A stretch of DNA of 64,000 bases from Bacteroidota bacterium (GCA_030681615.1 JAUXSA010000098.1:62001-126000), one strand, 5' to 3'. Shown: positions 30,077-39,662, numbered from the stretch's first letter. Numbers and translations are program-made. Notes: generated by a model from the letters alone, not told the origin.

Positions 30077-31282
30077 TTAATAAGCGTAATCGCTTAAGTA
30101 CTCATAATTTTTTGTCAGCTTCCCATCTTTACAAATAGTAGCGCGTTCAATCACTTTGTCATGATCTTCGCCAATTATATGCGGCAATACTCTTTCCGTT
30201 AGGTCTTTTCCAAAATCATCACTTGCATCGCGTGGTAATTCGCAAGGCAAATTATCTACGGCCATAATACAAATAGTATCTTTATTAAACGGAAGGTCTT
30301 CTTTTCCGCTTACAATATTATAACCATAAAAAGGCTGGCTAATGGTACTTGACCTTAAAGTGGTTGGTACCGATCCTTCCAGGTCACATGTAATATCGGC
30401 AATTACCGAAATGTGAAAATCCACTTCTTTCATATCGGCTTCTGTAAACATCTTTGGCGAACGGGGATCCCAATAATGTGAAGAGATATAAAGATCAGTT
30501 ACTTTTGTAAATGCCGGAAATTTAGAAATAAAATGTTCAGGGTGTTTAAAAAAATCGTTTAGGTCAAAGTTATGGTCGTTTGGTCTTTCAACATAATCTC
30601 TTGGATTTAATTGGCAGTAAACCGGTTCACGAAAAGAGGCCATTAAAAATTCTTCAGGCGTAACCTTTCTTATTCTTAAAGCACTTAAAGTTTCAATTAC
30701 GCCATTGGCAACACGGCCGCCGCCCGTTAAGGCAATTTTTATATTGGGTAGTTTTACACGTTTTAATTCTTCTTCCATTTCTGCCCTGTCGCGACAAAGA
30801 TTTGCCGGTTTTAAACGGAACAGGTCGTATTTTAAACCATAACCTAATATGCCATTATAAGCGCCCACAACTCCGGCATACCGGCCAAAGCCTATAATAC
30901 GGTTGTGATTTTTATCGGCTAAGGTTTCGTAATCTATCATCTCTATCTTGTTGGCAAGCAAAGCCTTTATCAATTTCTGGTTATGGCTTTGTTTTTTAAT
31001 GGTATGCGAAAAGAAAAAGTATTTTTTACCGGGGATGATCAGATCTATTGGCACCTCTTTAACACCCATTAAGATGTCACAATCCTTCAGGTCTTCCTGT
31101 AAGGTGACGCCAAAAGAAATGTATTCTTCGTCGCTGTAGCACCTTATTTTACTGGGCTGTACTACAATTTCAATATTCGGGTACTTTCGGGTAAGATCTG
31201 AACAAATGAGTGGTGTAAGGGGTACGCGCTTGTCTGGCGGACTCTTTTCTTCGCGTAACACGCCTATTTTAATTTTTTGCAT
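30077..31282 (-). CDS. NAD(P)-dependent oxidoreductase, saccharopine dehydrogenase (LYS1)/alanine dehydrogenase-like
   Basis: IGVLREEKSPPDKRVPLTP, HTIKKQ, GFGRYAGVVGAYNGILGYG, ALTGGGRVANGVIE. Confidence 0.82.
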   Translation of the reverse strand: MQKIKIGVLREEKSPPDKRVPLTPLICSDLTRKYPNIEIVVQPSKIRCYSDEEYISFGVTLQEDLKDCDILMGVKEVPIDLIIPGKKYFFFSHTIKKQSHNQKLIKALLANKIEMIDYETLADKNHNRIIGFGRYAGVVGAYNGILGYGLKYDLFRLKPANLCRDRAEMEEELKRVKLPNIKIALTGGGRVANGVIETLSALRIRKVTPEEFLMASFREPVYCQLNPRDYVERPNDHNFDLNDFFKHPEHFISKFPAFTKVTDLYISSHYWDPRSPKMFTEADMKEVDFHISVIADITCDLEGSVPTTLRSSTISQPFYGYNIVSGKEDLPFNKDTICIMAVDNLPCELPRDASDDFGKDLTERVLPHIIGEDHDKVIERATICKDGKLTKNYEYLSDYAY

Positions 31283-31313
31283 TCTATTTTGTATTTTTAC
31301 AAAGATAACATTT

Positions 31314-32780
31314 ATGCCATTTTTGAGACCAGTTTTACTTATTATTTTTTTCGTTTTTTTTTATGGTCTGCATAGTTTTTCGCAGTCTAAAAAAGAATCC
31401 ATACTGGTTAAAAAATATTCTCCTTTACAATTAAAAAAGGATGCTGAGGTACTGAAAAAGGTAACACTTGCCATGCATCCTGCAATTGGTATTTATCGCA
31501 GCAGAACCTTTTATACTAAGTTATTTGATGATCTTATTAACGAGTTAAATGATAGTATTAACCAAAAAGAATTCAGGATAAAGATCAAACTTTTGTTAGA
31601 TGAGATCCATTGCGGCCATACAGAAGCGTTACAATCGAAGGCATACTATAAAGAAATTGTAAAGCATAAACACAATTATTCACCTTACTTTTTTATTCCC
31701 ATTAAAAATAAAGTATTTGTATTGGCCTCGTTTAATAAGAAAAAAGACACGCTTTTAAAAAAAGGCACAGAAATAATTGAGATAAATGGAGTAGCAGTTG
31801 ATTCTATGTTGCGCTACTGCAAACGTTTTATTAGTACAGACGGCTTTAATCAAACAGGTAAGGATCATTATATTCAGTCAGCATTTAATTCATTTTATCA
31901 TTCGTTGTTTGGTAGGCCCGATACCTTTACTGTTAAGTACATATCAGGCAAAACAATTAAGACTTTAAAGTATGCAGCGTTTAAAACCAAAAGCATCCCA
32001 AATATTCCATTTGGATCAAAAACAGATAGTTTATTTACGCGGTACCCTAAGGCAAAAATGCAGTACAAATATTTAGATGACCAAAATAAAACGCTTCACT
32101 TAAAAATAGCGGCTTTCTCGAGAAAACGCACAAATAAAGCTTATCGAAGAATATTCAGAAAATTAAAAAAGAATAAAACAGAGAACCTGATCATTGACCT
32201 CCGTAATAATGGTGGTGGCAGTTTAGAGAATAGCTATAATTTATTAAGTTATTTGGTCGATACTGTACAAACACAAACACTACGAACACCCTTAAAAAGT
32301 TATCCTTATAAGAAATACACTAAGGGAAACGTGTTCTTTAAGTTAATGCGTTTTGGTTTTGCCATTATATCCAAGAAGAGAACCATTAACGACACCGATA
32401 ATTTTATTTACACTATAAAACCGCGAAAGAAATACCATTATGATAAAAAGATATTTGTACTTATAAATGGAGGGTCTTTTTCAGCTTCCTGTCTTGTTGC
32501 CGCCTATTTAAAAGTAAATAAACAAACAGTTTTTATTGGCGAAGAAACTTCAGGGGCCTTGGAAGGTTGTAATGCGGGTATTACGCCTTATTACACATTG
32601 CCAAATACAAAAATAAAAATACGTATGCCTGTGTTTAGAATTGTGCATGACGTGTCCCCTAAAATTACGGGGCGTGGTATTATGCCGGATTATGTAACAG
32701 AATACACAATGAAAGATATCTTAAATAAAAAGGATCTTGACATCCTTAAAGTGCAGCAATTAATAAACGCTAAAAAATAA
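31314..32780 (+). CDS. S41-family C-terminal-processing-type peptidase
   Basis: NLIIDLRNNGGGSLENSY, LINGGSFSASCLVAAYLK, GEETSGALEG; ATG 31314 precedes a signal peptide. Confidence 0.82.
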   Translation: MPFLRPVLLIIFFVFFYGLHSFSQSKKESILVKKYSPLQLKKDAEVLKKVTLAMHPAIGIYRSRTFYTKLFDDLINELNDSINQKEFRIKIKLLLDEIHCGHTEALQSKAYYKEIVKHKHNYSPYFFIPIKNKVFVLASFNKKKDTLLKKGTEIIEINGVAVDSMLRYCKRFISTDGFNQTGKDHYIQSAFNSFYHSLFGRPDTFTVKYISGKTIKTLKYAAFKTKSIPNIPFGSKTDSLFTRYPKAKMQYKYLDDQNKTLHLKIAAFSRKRTNKAYRRIFRKLKKNKTENLIIDLRNNGGGSLENSYNLLSYLVDTVQTQTLRTPLKSYPYKKYTKGNVFFKLMRFGFAIISKKRTINDTDNFIYTIKPRKKYHYDKKIFVLINGGSFSASCLVAAYLKVNKQTVFIGEETSGALEGCNAGITPYYTLPNTKIKIRMPVFRIVHDVSPKITGRGIMPDYVTEYTMKDILNKKDLDILKVQQLINAKK

Positions 32781-32782
32781 TT

Positions 32783-33973
32783 ATGTCAAGTAACGCTTTT
32801 TTTAATTTAATTGCCAATGTAGGGATCAAAAAAAATTACCTGCCCTGGGAAACTCATCTTACCAGGAAGCTCAACTTATCATCTTTACTTGGAATCTTTA
32901 ATGTTATTATTGCACTTATTATTTTTGTCTCCCTTGGTTATTACGATTCTATTTTTGAATGTTGTGTAGTTTTGGTGTTATCACCAGTTGTTTTCCTTTT
33001 AAATGTTATGTATGGGTATATGGCAGCTATGTATCTTTTTACATTTATTGGTTGTTTTCTTTTTTATTTTCTATCAGTAAAAATGGGAGTGCAGTCATTT
33101 GCTTTTCTTTATTATTTTCCTTTAATAATTGGCATTATACAAATGGTTGGCAGAAAAGAAACGTACTTTCATTTAGTTGTTCTTTTGATATTTTGTATGT
33201 TATCTGTCATCAGCGCGCTTATATCTTTCAAACTTAATTTAGTTAGCGTAAATGTTAGCTCGCAGATAATTGAATCTATTAAATACATTAATATATTTTT
33301 TACTTTTTTTACTTCGATAGGATTTATGTTTATTATTTCGGTAGAAGCAATAAAGCAGGAAGAGCAATTAAAAAGTGCTTTGCAGCAAAAGGAGATATTG
33401 CTGGCGGAATTGTTTCACAGGGTAAAGAATAACCTTAATATTGTGACCAGCCTTTTAAACCTTAAAAAAAATTCAACCGCATCAATAGAAGCTCAAAATG
33501 CACTTGAGGAATGCAGAAACCTGGTTTTTTCGATGGCCTTGGTGCACACTAAAATATATAATAGCAATAACGTTGACAATTTAAATTTTAAAGAATACCT
33601 GGAGGATCTTGTTTGTGAATTGGTTAACTCGATAGGTGGGAAAGAAAAAGTTGAGTTTGAGATGAAATCGCCACCCGTTAGTTTAAATGTAACGCAGGCA
33701 ATTCCATGTGGTTTAATAGTAAACGAATTAATTACAAATTCGTTTAAGCATGCGCAAAGGCCGGGAATAAAATTAAGCGTTAAGATAGATCTTAAAGAGA
33801 TAAATGAATTACTGGTTCTTGAATTTAAGGATAACGGCCCTGGAAAAATAAATACTGAAACAAATGGCTCACTTGGGATGGAGCTAATACGCTCGCTTGC
33901 CGGACAATTAGACGCAGAATATTCGTTTAAGAATAATGGTGGACTGCATTTTACATTGAAGTTTAAAAAATAA
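32783..33973 (+). CDS. membrane histidine kinase (HisKA_2/HWE-like)
   Basis: Six hydrophobic segments; ILLAELFHRVKNNLNIVTSLL; IPCGLIVNELITNSFKHA; FKDNGPG; SLGMELI. Confidence 0.9.
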   Translation: MSSNAFFNLIANVGIKKNYLPWETHLTRKLNLSSLLGIFNVIIALIIFVSLGYYDSIFECCVVLVLSPVVFLLNVMYGYMAAMYLFTFIGCFLFYFLSVKMGVQSFAFLYYFPLIIGIIQMVGRKETYFHLVVLLIFCMLSVISALISFKLNLVSVNVSSQIIESIKYINIFFTFFTSIGFMFIISVEAIKQEEQLKSALQQKEILLAELFHRVKNNLNIVTSLLNLKKNSTASIEAQNALEECRNLVFSMALVHTKIYNSNNVDNLNFKEYLEDLVCELVNSIGGKEKVEFEMKSPPVSLNVTQAIPCGLIVNELITNSFKHAQRPGIKLSVKIDLKEINELLVLEFKDNGPGKINTETNGSLGMELIRSLAGQLDAEYSFKNNGGLHFTLKFKK

Positions 33974-33999
33974 ATGCTATAGAGGTTCTATAGCATTTA
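33971..33999. terminator. bidirectional hairpin overlapping both convergent stop codons
   Basis: TAAATGCTATAGA-ggt-TCTATAGCATTTA perfect 13-bp arms. Confidence 0.75.
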
Positions 34000-34504
34000 T
34001 CATTTCGAATAATTCTTTTTCTGTTTGCGGACTCATTAATTGTTTGTTTTCCTGCCAGGCATAAATAATGTAGAAGTGATCTTCAACTTTAGTTTGGTAA
34101 CGTATTACATCAAAAGATTTTTCATTGGATTTTTTAGCGTCAGCAAAATTTGATTTTTTCTTTTCGAACGAGAAGAACTTGTTTTTTGTTTTATCAAATT
34201 TTTGAACATCGGTAAAAACCAGGGGTCCAACAAAATTTCTTTTAGTAGAATCCAATCCTGCTTGTGTACTTGGATAAACAACTACATTCATTTTTCCATC
34301 CTTGTGTTGTTTGCTGAATTTTACACCAGCGCAATGGCATAAAGCATTGCCGGCTCCTTCCCAGTTTAATTTATCCCCAAACTCTTCTGCTACCCATCCG
34401 GCGGGAGGCGTATATTTAAGTTTTAATGACTTTGATTTAATGGTTTCTTGTGCAACTGCAAAGCTTGTAGCTGCAATTAAAAGCGTTAGAAGTATTTTTT
34501 TCAT
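33977..34504 (-). CDS. secreted protein of unknown function
   Basis: Signal peptide MKKILLTLLIAATSFAVAQE; 175 aa. Confidence 0.6.
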   Translation of the reverse strand: MKKILLTLLIAATSFAVAQETIKSKSLKLKYTPPAGWVAEEFGDKLNWEGAGNALCHCAGVKFSKQHKDGKMNVVVYPSTQAGLDSTKRNFVGPLVFTDVQKFDKTKNKFFSFEKKKSNFADAKKSNEKSFDVIRYQTKVEDHFYIIYAWQENKQLMSPQTEKELFEMINAIEPL

Positions 34505-34661
34505 AGTTTTTAGTTTTGATGGAGCAAGGTTCTTTATCTGTTAAATATAAATAAAAACTTAGTTTTTAGAGGCAAAATATATTAACTTTACACTTGCCCT
34601 GAGTTTATCGAAGGGTTATAGTTCTTTGAACCATTCAAAATTTTTAATTTTGAATTATTAT

Positions 34662-35029
34662 GGGCCCGACCGGTTTTGACAGTAAGCGCATCAGATAGGT
34701 AAGCATGTAGAGCGTTGTAAGACGAGCTCTTTAAACTGAACTTTCAAAATTTTTATTTGGCGAAGATAACTCTTACGCTATGGCTGCTTAATTTAGAATT
34801 AAGTGTCCTTTGCTTTCCAGGGAGCTAAGTTGCTCTGCGCCTTGGGTAAAGCATCATAAATGTGCAATTTGTTTTACAAATGTTACTATGTAAAACAATA
34901 TTAGTAACTAAGTTAAAGATTGGTTTGATATAACGCCTGCCTTTAGCCTACAATCAAGTTATAACTAAACGTGTAGAAAGCTTATTTTTTCCTTATTTGG
35001 ACGAGAGTTCGAATCTCTCCGGGTCCACC
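34662..35029 (+). ncRNA. ssrA: transfer-messenger RNA (tmRNA)
   Basis: 5' GGGCCCGACCGGTTTTGACAG and 3' GGACGAGAGTTCGAATCTCTCCGGGTCC-A acceptor/T-arm pair; internal tag ORF GGC GAA GAT AAC TCT TAC GCT ATG GCT GCT TAA at 34759-34791 (GEDNSYAMAA). Confidence 0.96.
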
Positions 35030-36549
35030 TGAAGGGAAGAGTTGTTAAAATTACAATTCTTCCCTTTTTCATTTCCTTCAAAATCCTTGTCTTTACTGCA
35101 TATCAGAGCCACCACCTCATTTAGTTTAGGTGTTCGAAATCCTGAATTTTCAAATATTAATTTCTCTTTAAAAATCGAACTTATAATTCGTTGTTTTACT
35201 ACGGTATCTTTTTCTAAATAAAGCTTTTCAAGGTCTAATATCAGATCTAAACAATCATCAATTTTCCCTTCGTAACTACCCATGCTGCTTTTTAAATTAA
35301 TACCTTCTATTGTTAGCTGAGTAATATTTTCTTCGATCTCTGCTTTCATCTCTTTAAATTCAGAAGAAGTAATTTCGCCATCTAACATTAAGTTTCTCGC
35401 ATTCTTTTGACGTGTTTGCTGTTTGAGTAATTCTTTGCTGTTATTTTCAATATCCTTTTTTACACTACTGTTTGAATTTTTTAATTTGTCTTTTAAAATT
35501 TCGCCGTAGAGTTTTAAATAAGCGCGATCAATTTTGAAACTTTTTAAAAGATCAGTAAACGCGTTATTTACAACATCTACTTTCTGCCTTTCTCTACAGC
35601 CTTTTGTGCAATGATAATACAAAAACTTATTTCCGCTTTTTCCGGTGGAAGCTGAAGCCGTTAACGGTTTGCTACATCTTGGACAAGTAAGAAAACCTCG
35701 TAAAGGATATTCCGCCCTTGCTCTTGCGAAAGTGTTTGGTATTTTTTTTCTTCGCCCTTCAAGAATATCCTGAACATCGTAGAAAGTCTTTTCACTAATT
35801 AATGGTTCATGTAATCCTTCTACCCAATGTGATGGTTCATCTTTATAAGCCATAACAAAAACCTTTCCGATATACCCTTTGTTCTTTAAAAGTTTCCAAA
35901 ATGAGCTACGGTTACATTTTAAACCTTCCTTATTAAGTTTGCGACGTAACTCTTCGATATTGTAAATACCGCTTGCAAAATCTCTAAAAGCTTTTCTTAC
36001 TAATTTTTCTTGCGCACCTCCTTCTGGAGTCATAATTGGCTTGTTGTTTTCGTCTCTTGTATTTTTATACCCTCTCAAGCAACAGCCCACCCAACGACCT
36101 TCTTTTCTTGCGCGTCGCATACCATTAAAAATATTTAAAGCTCTGCGATCATTATCAACTTCCGGCGCTGCTAAATAAATAGCGAGCATGATTTTACTTT
36201 CCGGCACTTCAAAATCCAATGGTTGTTCAATTGCGAGTGGCTCAACATTAAATTTTCTTAACGCTTTAATAGCAATATAAGCCTCCGCAACGTTTCTCGA
36301 GAATCTGTCCCATTTTAAAAAAATAATAAGATCAACAGAATCTCTATTCTTTTGAATAAAGCTCATGATGTTGATCCATTCAGGCCGGTCAAATGTTTTA
36401 CCACTTTCATCATCGTGAAAAAAACCAACCACTTCTATTTTATTATTTTCACAGTATTGGTATAGTTTTGTTTTTTGATCTAACGGACTATAACCATTGT
36501 TTTGCTCGTCGGTAGATACACGCGTATAAATAATCGCTCTTTGTTTCAT
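34993..36549 (-). CDS. large serine recombinase/integrase
   Basis: IIYTRVSTDEQ catalytic Ser, FLKWDRFSRN, recombinase domain, Zn-ribbon CPRCSKPL...YHCTKGC, coiled-coil C-terminus. Confidence 0.96.
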   Translation of the reverse strand: MKQRAIIYTRVSTDEQNNGYSPLDQKTKLYQYCENNKIEVVGFFHDDESGKTFDRPEWINIMSFIQKNRDSVDLIIFLKWDRFSRNVAEAYIAIKALRKFNVEPLAIEQPLDFEVPESKIMLAIYLAAPEVDNDRRALNIFNGMRRARKEGRWVGCCLRGYKNTRDENNKPIMTPEGGAQEKLVRKAFRDFASGIYNIEELRRKLNKEGLKCNRSSFWKLLKNKGYIGKVFVMAYKDEPSHWVEGLHEPLISEKTFYDVQDILEGRRKKIPNTFARARAEYPLRGFLTCPRCSKPLTASASTGKSGNKFLYYHCTKGCRERQKVDVVNNAFTDLLKSFKIDRAYLKLYGEILKDKLKNSNSSVKKDIENNSKELLKQQTRQKNARNLMLDGEITSSEFKEMKAEIEENITQLTIEGINLKSSMGSYEGKIDDCLDLILDLEKLYLEKDTVVKQRIISSIFKEKLIFENSGFRTPKLNEVVALICSKDKDFEGNEKGKNCNFNNSSLQVDPERFELSSK

Positions 36550-36560
36550 TTGTATAATTT

Positions 36561-36683
36561 TTACTTGTTTACTACTATGTCTGCGATCAGACTTAGCCAG
36601 TTCCTAATTTGTATTATTTCTTCATCAGTTAATTTTTTTGATTCTTCTCCCAGAATCTTTTTGCATTCGGTTAATGATAGCAT
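36561..36683 (-). CDS. small 40-aa ORF next to the recombinase (not in the supplied ORF track)
   Basis: Own translation: MLSLTECKKILGEESKKLTDEEIIQIRNWLSLIADIVVNK; compact helical, protein-like composition. Confidence 0.6.
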   Translation of the reverse strand: MLSLTECKKILGEESKKLTDEEIIQIRNWLSLIADIVVNK

Positions 36684-36804
36684 GTGAAATTATATTCACG
36701 CTTGATCTTCTGTAATGTTCAGTAAGAAAGCTTTGCAACAATTTGTCCGGCACCAGCGGTACATTTAATTTACTGTCGTTTAAGGTGCTGTAACAGTTTT
36801 TCAT
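36625..36804 (-). CDS. small 59-aa ORF translationally coupled to the MerR-like gene (not in the supplied ORF track)
   Basis: ATG overlaps the upstream stop (TAATG); MKNCYSTLNDSKLNVPLVPDKLLQSFLTEHYRRSSVNIISHAIINRMQKDSGRRIKKIN. Confidence 0.4.
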   Translation of the reverse strand: MKNCYSTLNDSKLNVPLVPDKLLQSFLTEHYRRSSVNIISHAIINRMQKDSGRRIKKIN

Positions 36805-37703
36805 TATAAAAAGCGTTTAGTTGTTATTGGTGAATAAGTAATTTCGCCATCTTGTGTAGTTACTTCGATCTTTTGGTAACCTTTTGTAAGTAGAATTTCT
36901 GAAAGTCTTGCTTCTTTTGAAACTTTTGATTTTTCTTTAGTTTCCATAACAAATGGTTTAGCATTTTTAAAATGAATTGTCATTGTAAGAAAATTACCTG
37001 TACTCAAGAGCAAAAGTATTTTAAGTTCCTCGTCATTAAGGATCTTTGCCTTTGAAAGAAAATCAAAGTTTTCTTTATCATCTATAAAATTTAAGAGTAG
37101 TTTAAATAGAGGAACTGTAATATGCGTGTTTTTAGCTAAATAAAGTGCTATTTCCTCATCGGGTGGTTCATTTTGATTAATGCCAGTTGCTGCACCATTA
37201 TCAAAAACAATAATATTAATACCTTCACGTTTTTTTAAAGAGAGCATAATAAGCCAATACAATTGAGAAACTTTTTTGCTTTGAAATTTTTTATAAAATC
37301 CTTTAGCGGTAAAATCCTTAATAAATTTTTCTCTACTTACGCTTATTTGATCCTGCCATATTTTATATAACCATTCTGCAACTTCTTTATCATTCGTTAA
37401 GCCAATTGTTTCATTTAAGGTTTTCTTTTTTAATAAATGTTTCTTTGCCTCTTTAATAATTTGAAGCGGAATTCCTATACCTCTTAATTCTATTACCAGC
37501 TTTAACCAAATAAGACCAACAAAACTGAACTTATGATTTTCATCCGTTTCTCTATCACTATCAGGCAATAATCCGCTCTCAGACCAATTTTGCAATCTTC
37601 GGGCCGAAATTCCCAGGTCATTTAATGTAAACTCTTCTGTTAAGAGTTCATCCTCCAGTTTAATATCAAAATCCTTACCGGATAGTTGTTGTATATTCAC
37701 CAT
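36804..37703 (-). CDS. MerR-like HTH-domain protein with long C-terminal extension
   Basis: FTLNDLGISARRLQNWSESGLLPDSDRETDENHKFSFVGLIWLKLVIELRGIGIPLQIIKEAKKHL. Confidence 0.65.
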   Translation of the reverse strand: MVNIQQLSGKDFDIKLEDELLTEEFTLNDLGISARRLQNWSESGLLPDSDRETDENHKFSFVGLIWLKLVIELRGIGIPLQIIKEAKKHLLKKKTLNETIGLTNDKEVAEWLYKIWQDQISVSREKFIKDFTAKGFYKKFQSKKVSQLYWLIMLSLKKREGINIIVFDNGAATGINQNEPPDEEIALYLAKNTHITVPLFKLLLNFIDDKENFDFLSKAKILNDEELKILLLLSTGNFLTMTIHFKNAKPFVMETKEKSKVSKEARLSEILLTKGYQKIEVTTQDGEITYSPITTKRFL

Positions 37704-38184
37704 ATATTAATGTAACTATTACATTACAAATATATAACATTAATGTTATATAATAATTTGTGTTGAAAACTTAAAAAGTGACGAGATAGACAGAGATTAA
37801 AAGAAATTCTGAGTAATATGATCCAACTTTTGGTCAAAATATTTGTACAATCTGCGAGATTTATTGTACAACGGAGCAGAAAAATGATGCTCTAAAGCAC
37901 AGAAAAGTAACTCAGTTGTTAAAAAAAGGAGAAAAAAGCAGATATTTTGAGATTTATTGAAATATTTTGTATTAGCACCTTACTTAATAATTATACACAA
38001 TATTTTCGGATTATCTTTTAATTCTTCCACCAGCGCAATATAAACAGGTGTTTTGGATAGAAACTACTTCCTTTGGTTTTTAATTGGTAAAGGTGGATTT
38101 TTTAAAAATAAAATTAAGACGATTTTCTTCTAAGCTACGCAAGCAAGTTAATTTTTATCCAATTCACGTTTTAAAAAAGAAATT

Positions 38185-38691
38185 TTATTTAACTACTACA
38201 ATCTTCTCTTTCCCCGCAAAAGCAATTATTTGATTTTTATCAATTGTCTTAAACGTCACCCCATTAATAGATTGTCCAGTTTTTACTATTTGAGATACCC
38301 CATTTATTGAAATAAGTGCTGTGGTAGCTCCTGAGTTCTTATTTTGTACAATCCCTAAGTATTTTATTTCGAGGGCTGGTGTTATCGGTTTCGCGATCTT
38401 ATTTTCTTTTTTCTTATTGACGGAGTTGCCATTTAAGCGGGTTGAACCGTTTTGTGTTGAACTATTTTGGTTCTTCGGACCGGATTTTAAAAACGGATCA
38501 TCATAATCTAGCTTTAAAACGTAATTAAGGGTGTCGGTATTACGTTTTTTATTTAGAATAGGATTTGATTCGCTAAATGTTGGCAAGTCATTACTATCAT
38601 TGAAAGTTGTATATAGTTTAAAACCTAAATAACCCCAAACAAAAAGATTTAGCGGTAATAAAATAAATATGCTCTTTTTGGACTTAAACAT
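38185..38691 (-). CDS. PilP/GspC-like inner-membrane component
   Basis: Single N-terminal TM; C-terminal LEIKYLGIVQNKNSGATTALISINGVSQIVKTGQSINGVTFKTIDKNQIIAFAGKEKIVVVK; cluster context. Confidence 0.55.
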   Translation of the reverse strand: MFKSKKSIFILLPLNLFVWGYLGFKLYTTFNDSNDLPTFSESNPILNKKRNTDTLNYVLKLDYDDPFLKSGPKNQNSSTQNGSTRLNGNSVNKKKENKIAKPITPALEIKYLGIVQNKNSGATTALISINGVSQIVKTGQSINGVTFKTIDKNQIIAFAGKEKIVVVK

Positions 38692-38693
38692 TA

Positions 38694-39662
38694 TTACGGA
38701 AGCAATTTAAATTTAAATTGATTACTAAATGACGAACGATTTCCGACAGAATCTACTGATCTTACACGCCAATAGTAGTATGGAAAAGTGGTTGAGGAAA
38801 CAGACAATGAAGGATTTAACTGATTTACTTTAATTGACGTTGTGCCGATCCGCATTTTACTTGCAACATTGGTAAATAACGAATCAAATGCTACAAATAA
38901 ACTGTCATATTTTGTATCTAATGTACTATTTGTAATTACTCTTGTCCATTTTAAACTTATGGTATCTTTTACATTACTTCCATTAGCCGGGTAAGATAGT
39001 ATTGAAGAAACTGGTGCGGTTAAATCTACTGTATATGATAACGGGGTATTATATTGAGAGATACTATAATCATTTAATGCTTTTACTTTCCAGGTATATT
39101 TTCCATCTGCAAACGATGAATGATAAGTTGTATTTGTTGTTATCGTATCCTTAATAGTTGTGCTGGTTGAATTTAAAATCTGTATTTCATACTTATCAGC
39201 AGATGCGATAGCATTCCAGGAAAATGAAACAGCGTTAGTCCCGGTTAAATACCCGTCTATAGGTGTTATTGCGACTACAAGCTGTGAAGATAAATTGCTT
39301 GATGTATCAATCGTTAAGTTATAAGTGGTGTATTGTGAATTTCCTCCATTATTAACTGCCCTGATTCTCCATTGGTATGTTCCCGGAGTCAAACTCAAAA
39401 TAAATTTCGTTCCGGTCACATTTGTGTCTGCTATAAATTGTTGAACACTTAAAAAGGTAGGTTTCACAATTTGCACGTTATACTTTTGTGCTCCGTCTAA
39501 TTTCTCCCACCAAAAAGTTACTGTATTATTTGGTGTGGTTACATTATTTGCCGGGGCTAAAATGGTTACATAATCGTTTTTAATGTCCTTTACTATAAAG
39601 TCTTTACTGCACGATATGAAAATCATGAACAGTAATAAATAAATGTGTTTAAATATTTTCAT
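38694..39662 (-). CDS. lipoprotein with about three FN3-like domains
   Basis: Lipobox LFMIFISCSKD; repeated FxWxxxxxAxKYxVQI...YxWRVRAVN units. Confidence 0.7.
   Translation of the reverse strand: MKIFKHIYLLLFMIFISCSKDFIVKDIKNDYVTILAPANNVTTPNNTVTFWWEKLDGAQKYNVQIVKPTFLSVQQFIADTNVTGTKFILSLTPGTYQWRIRAVNNGGNSQYTTYNLTIDTSSNLSSQLVVAITPIDGYLTGTNAVSFSWNAIASADKYEIQILNSTSTTIKDTITTNTTYHSSFADGKYTWKVKALNDYSISQYNTPLSYTVDLTAPVSSILSYPANGSNVKDTISLKWTRVITNSTLDTKYDSLFVAFDSLFTNVASKMRIGTTSIKVNQLNPSLSVSSTTFPYYYWRVRSVDSVGNRSSFSNQFKFKLLP

Noticed and set aside
32959-33237. 92-aa ORF overlapping the histidine kinase in another frame
   Set aside because: Hydrophobic composition is a frame-shifted shadow of the kinase TM region
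34597-34615. CCCTGAGTTTATCGAAGGG just upstream of ssrA
   Set aside because: Resembles a widely dispersed CCCTTCGACAAGCTCAGGG-type repeat; one degenerate copy, no functional claim possible
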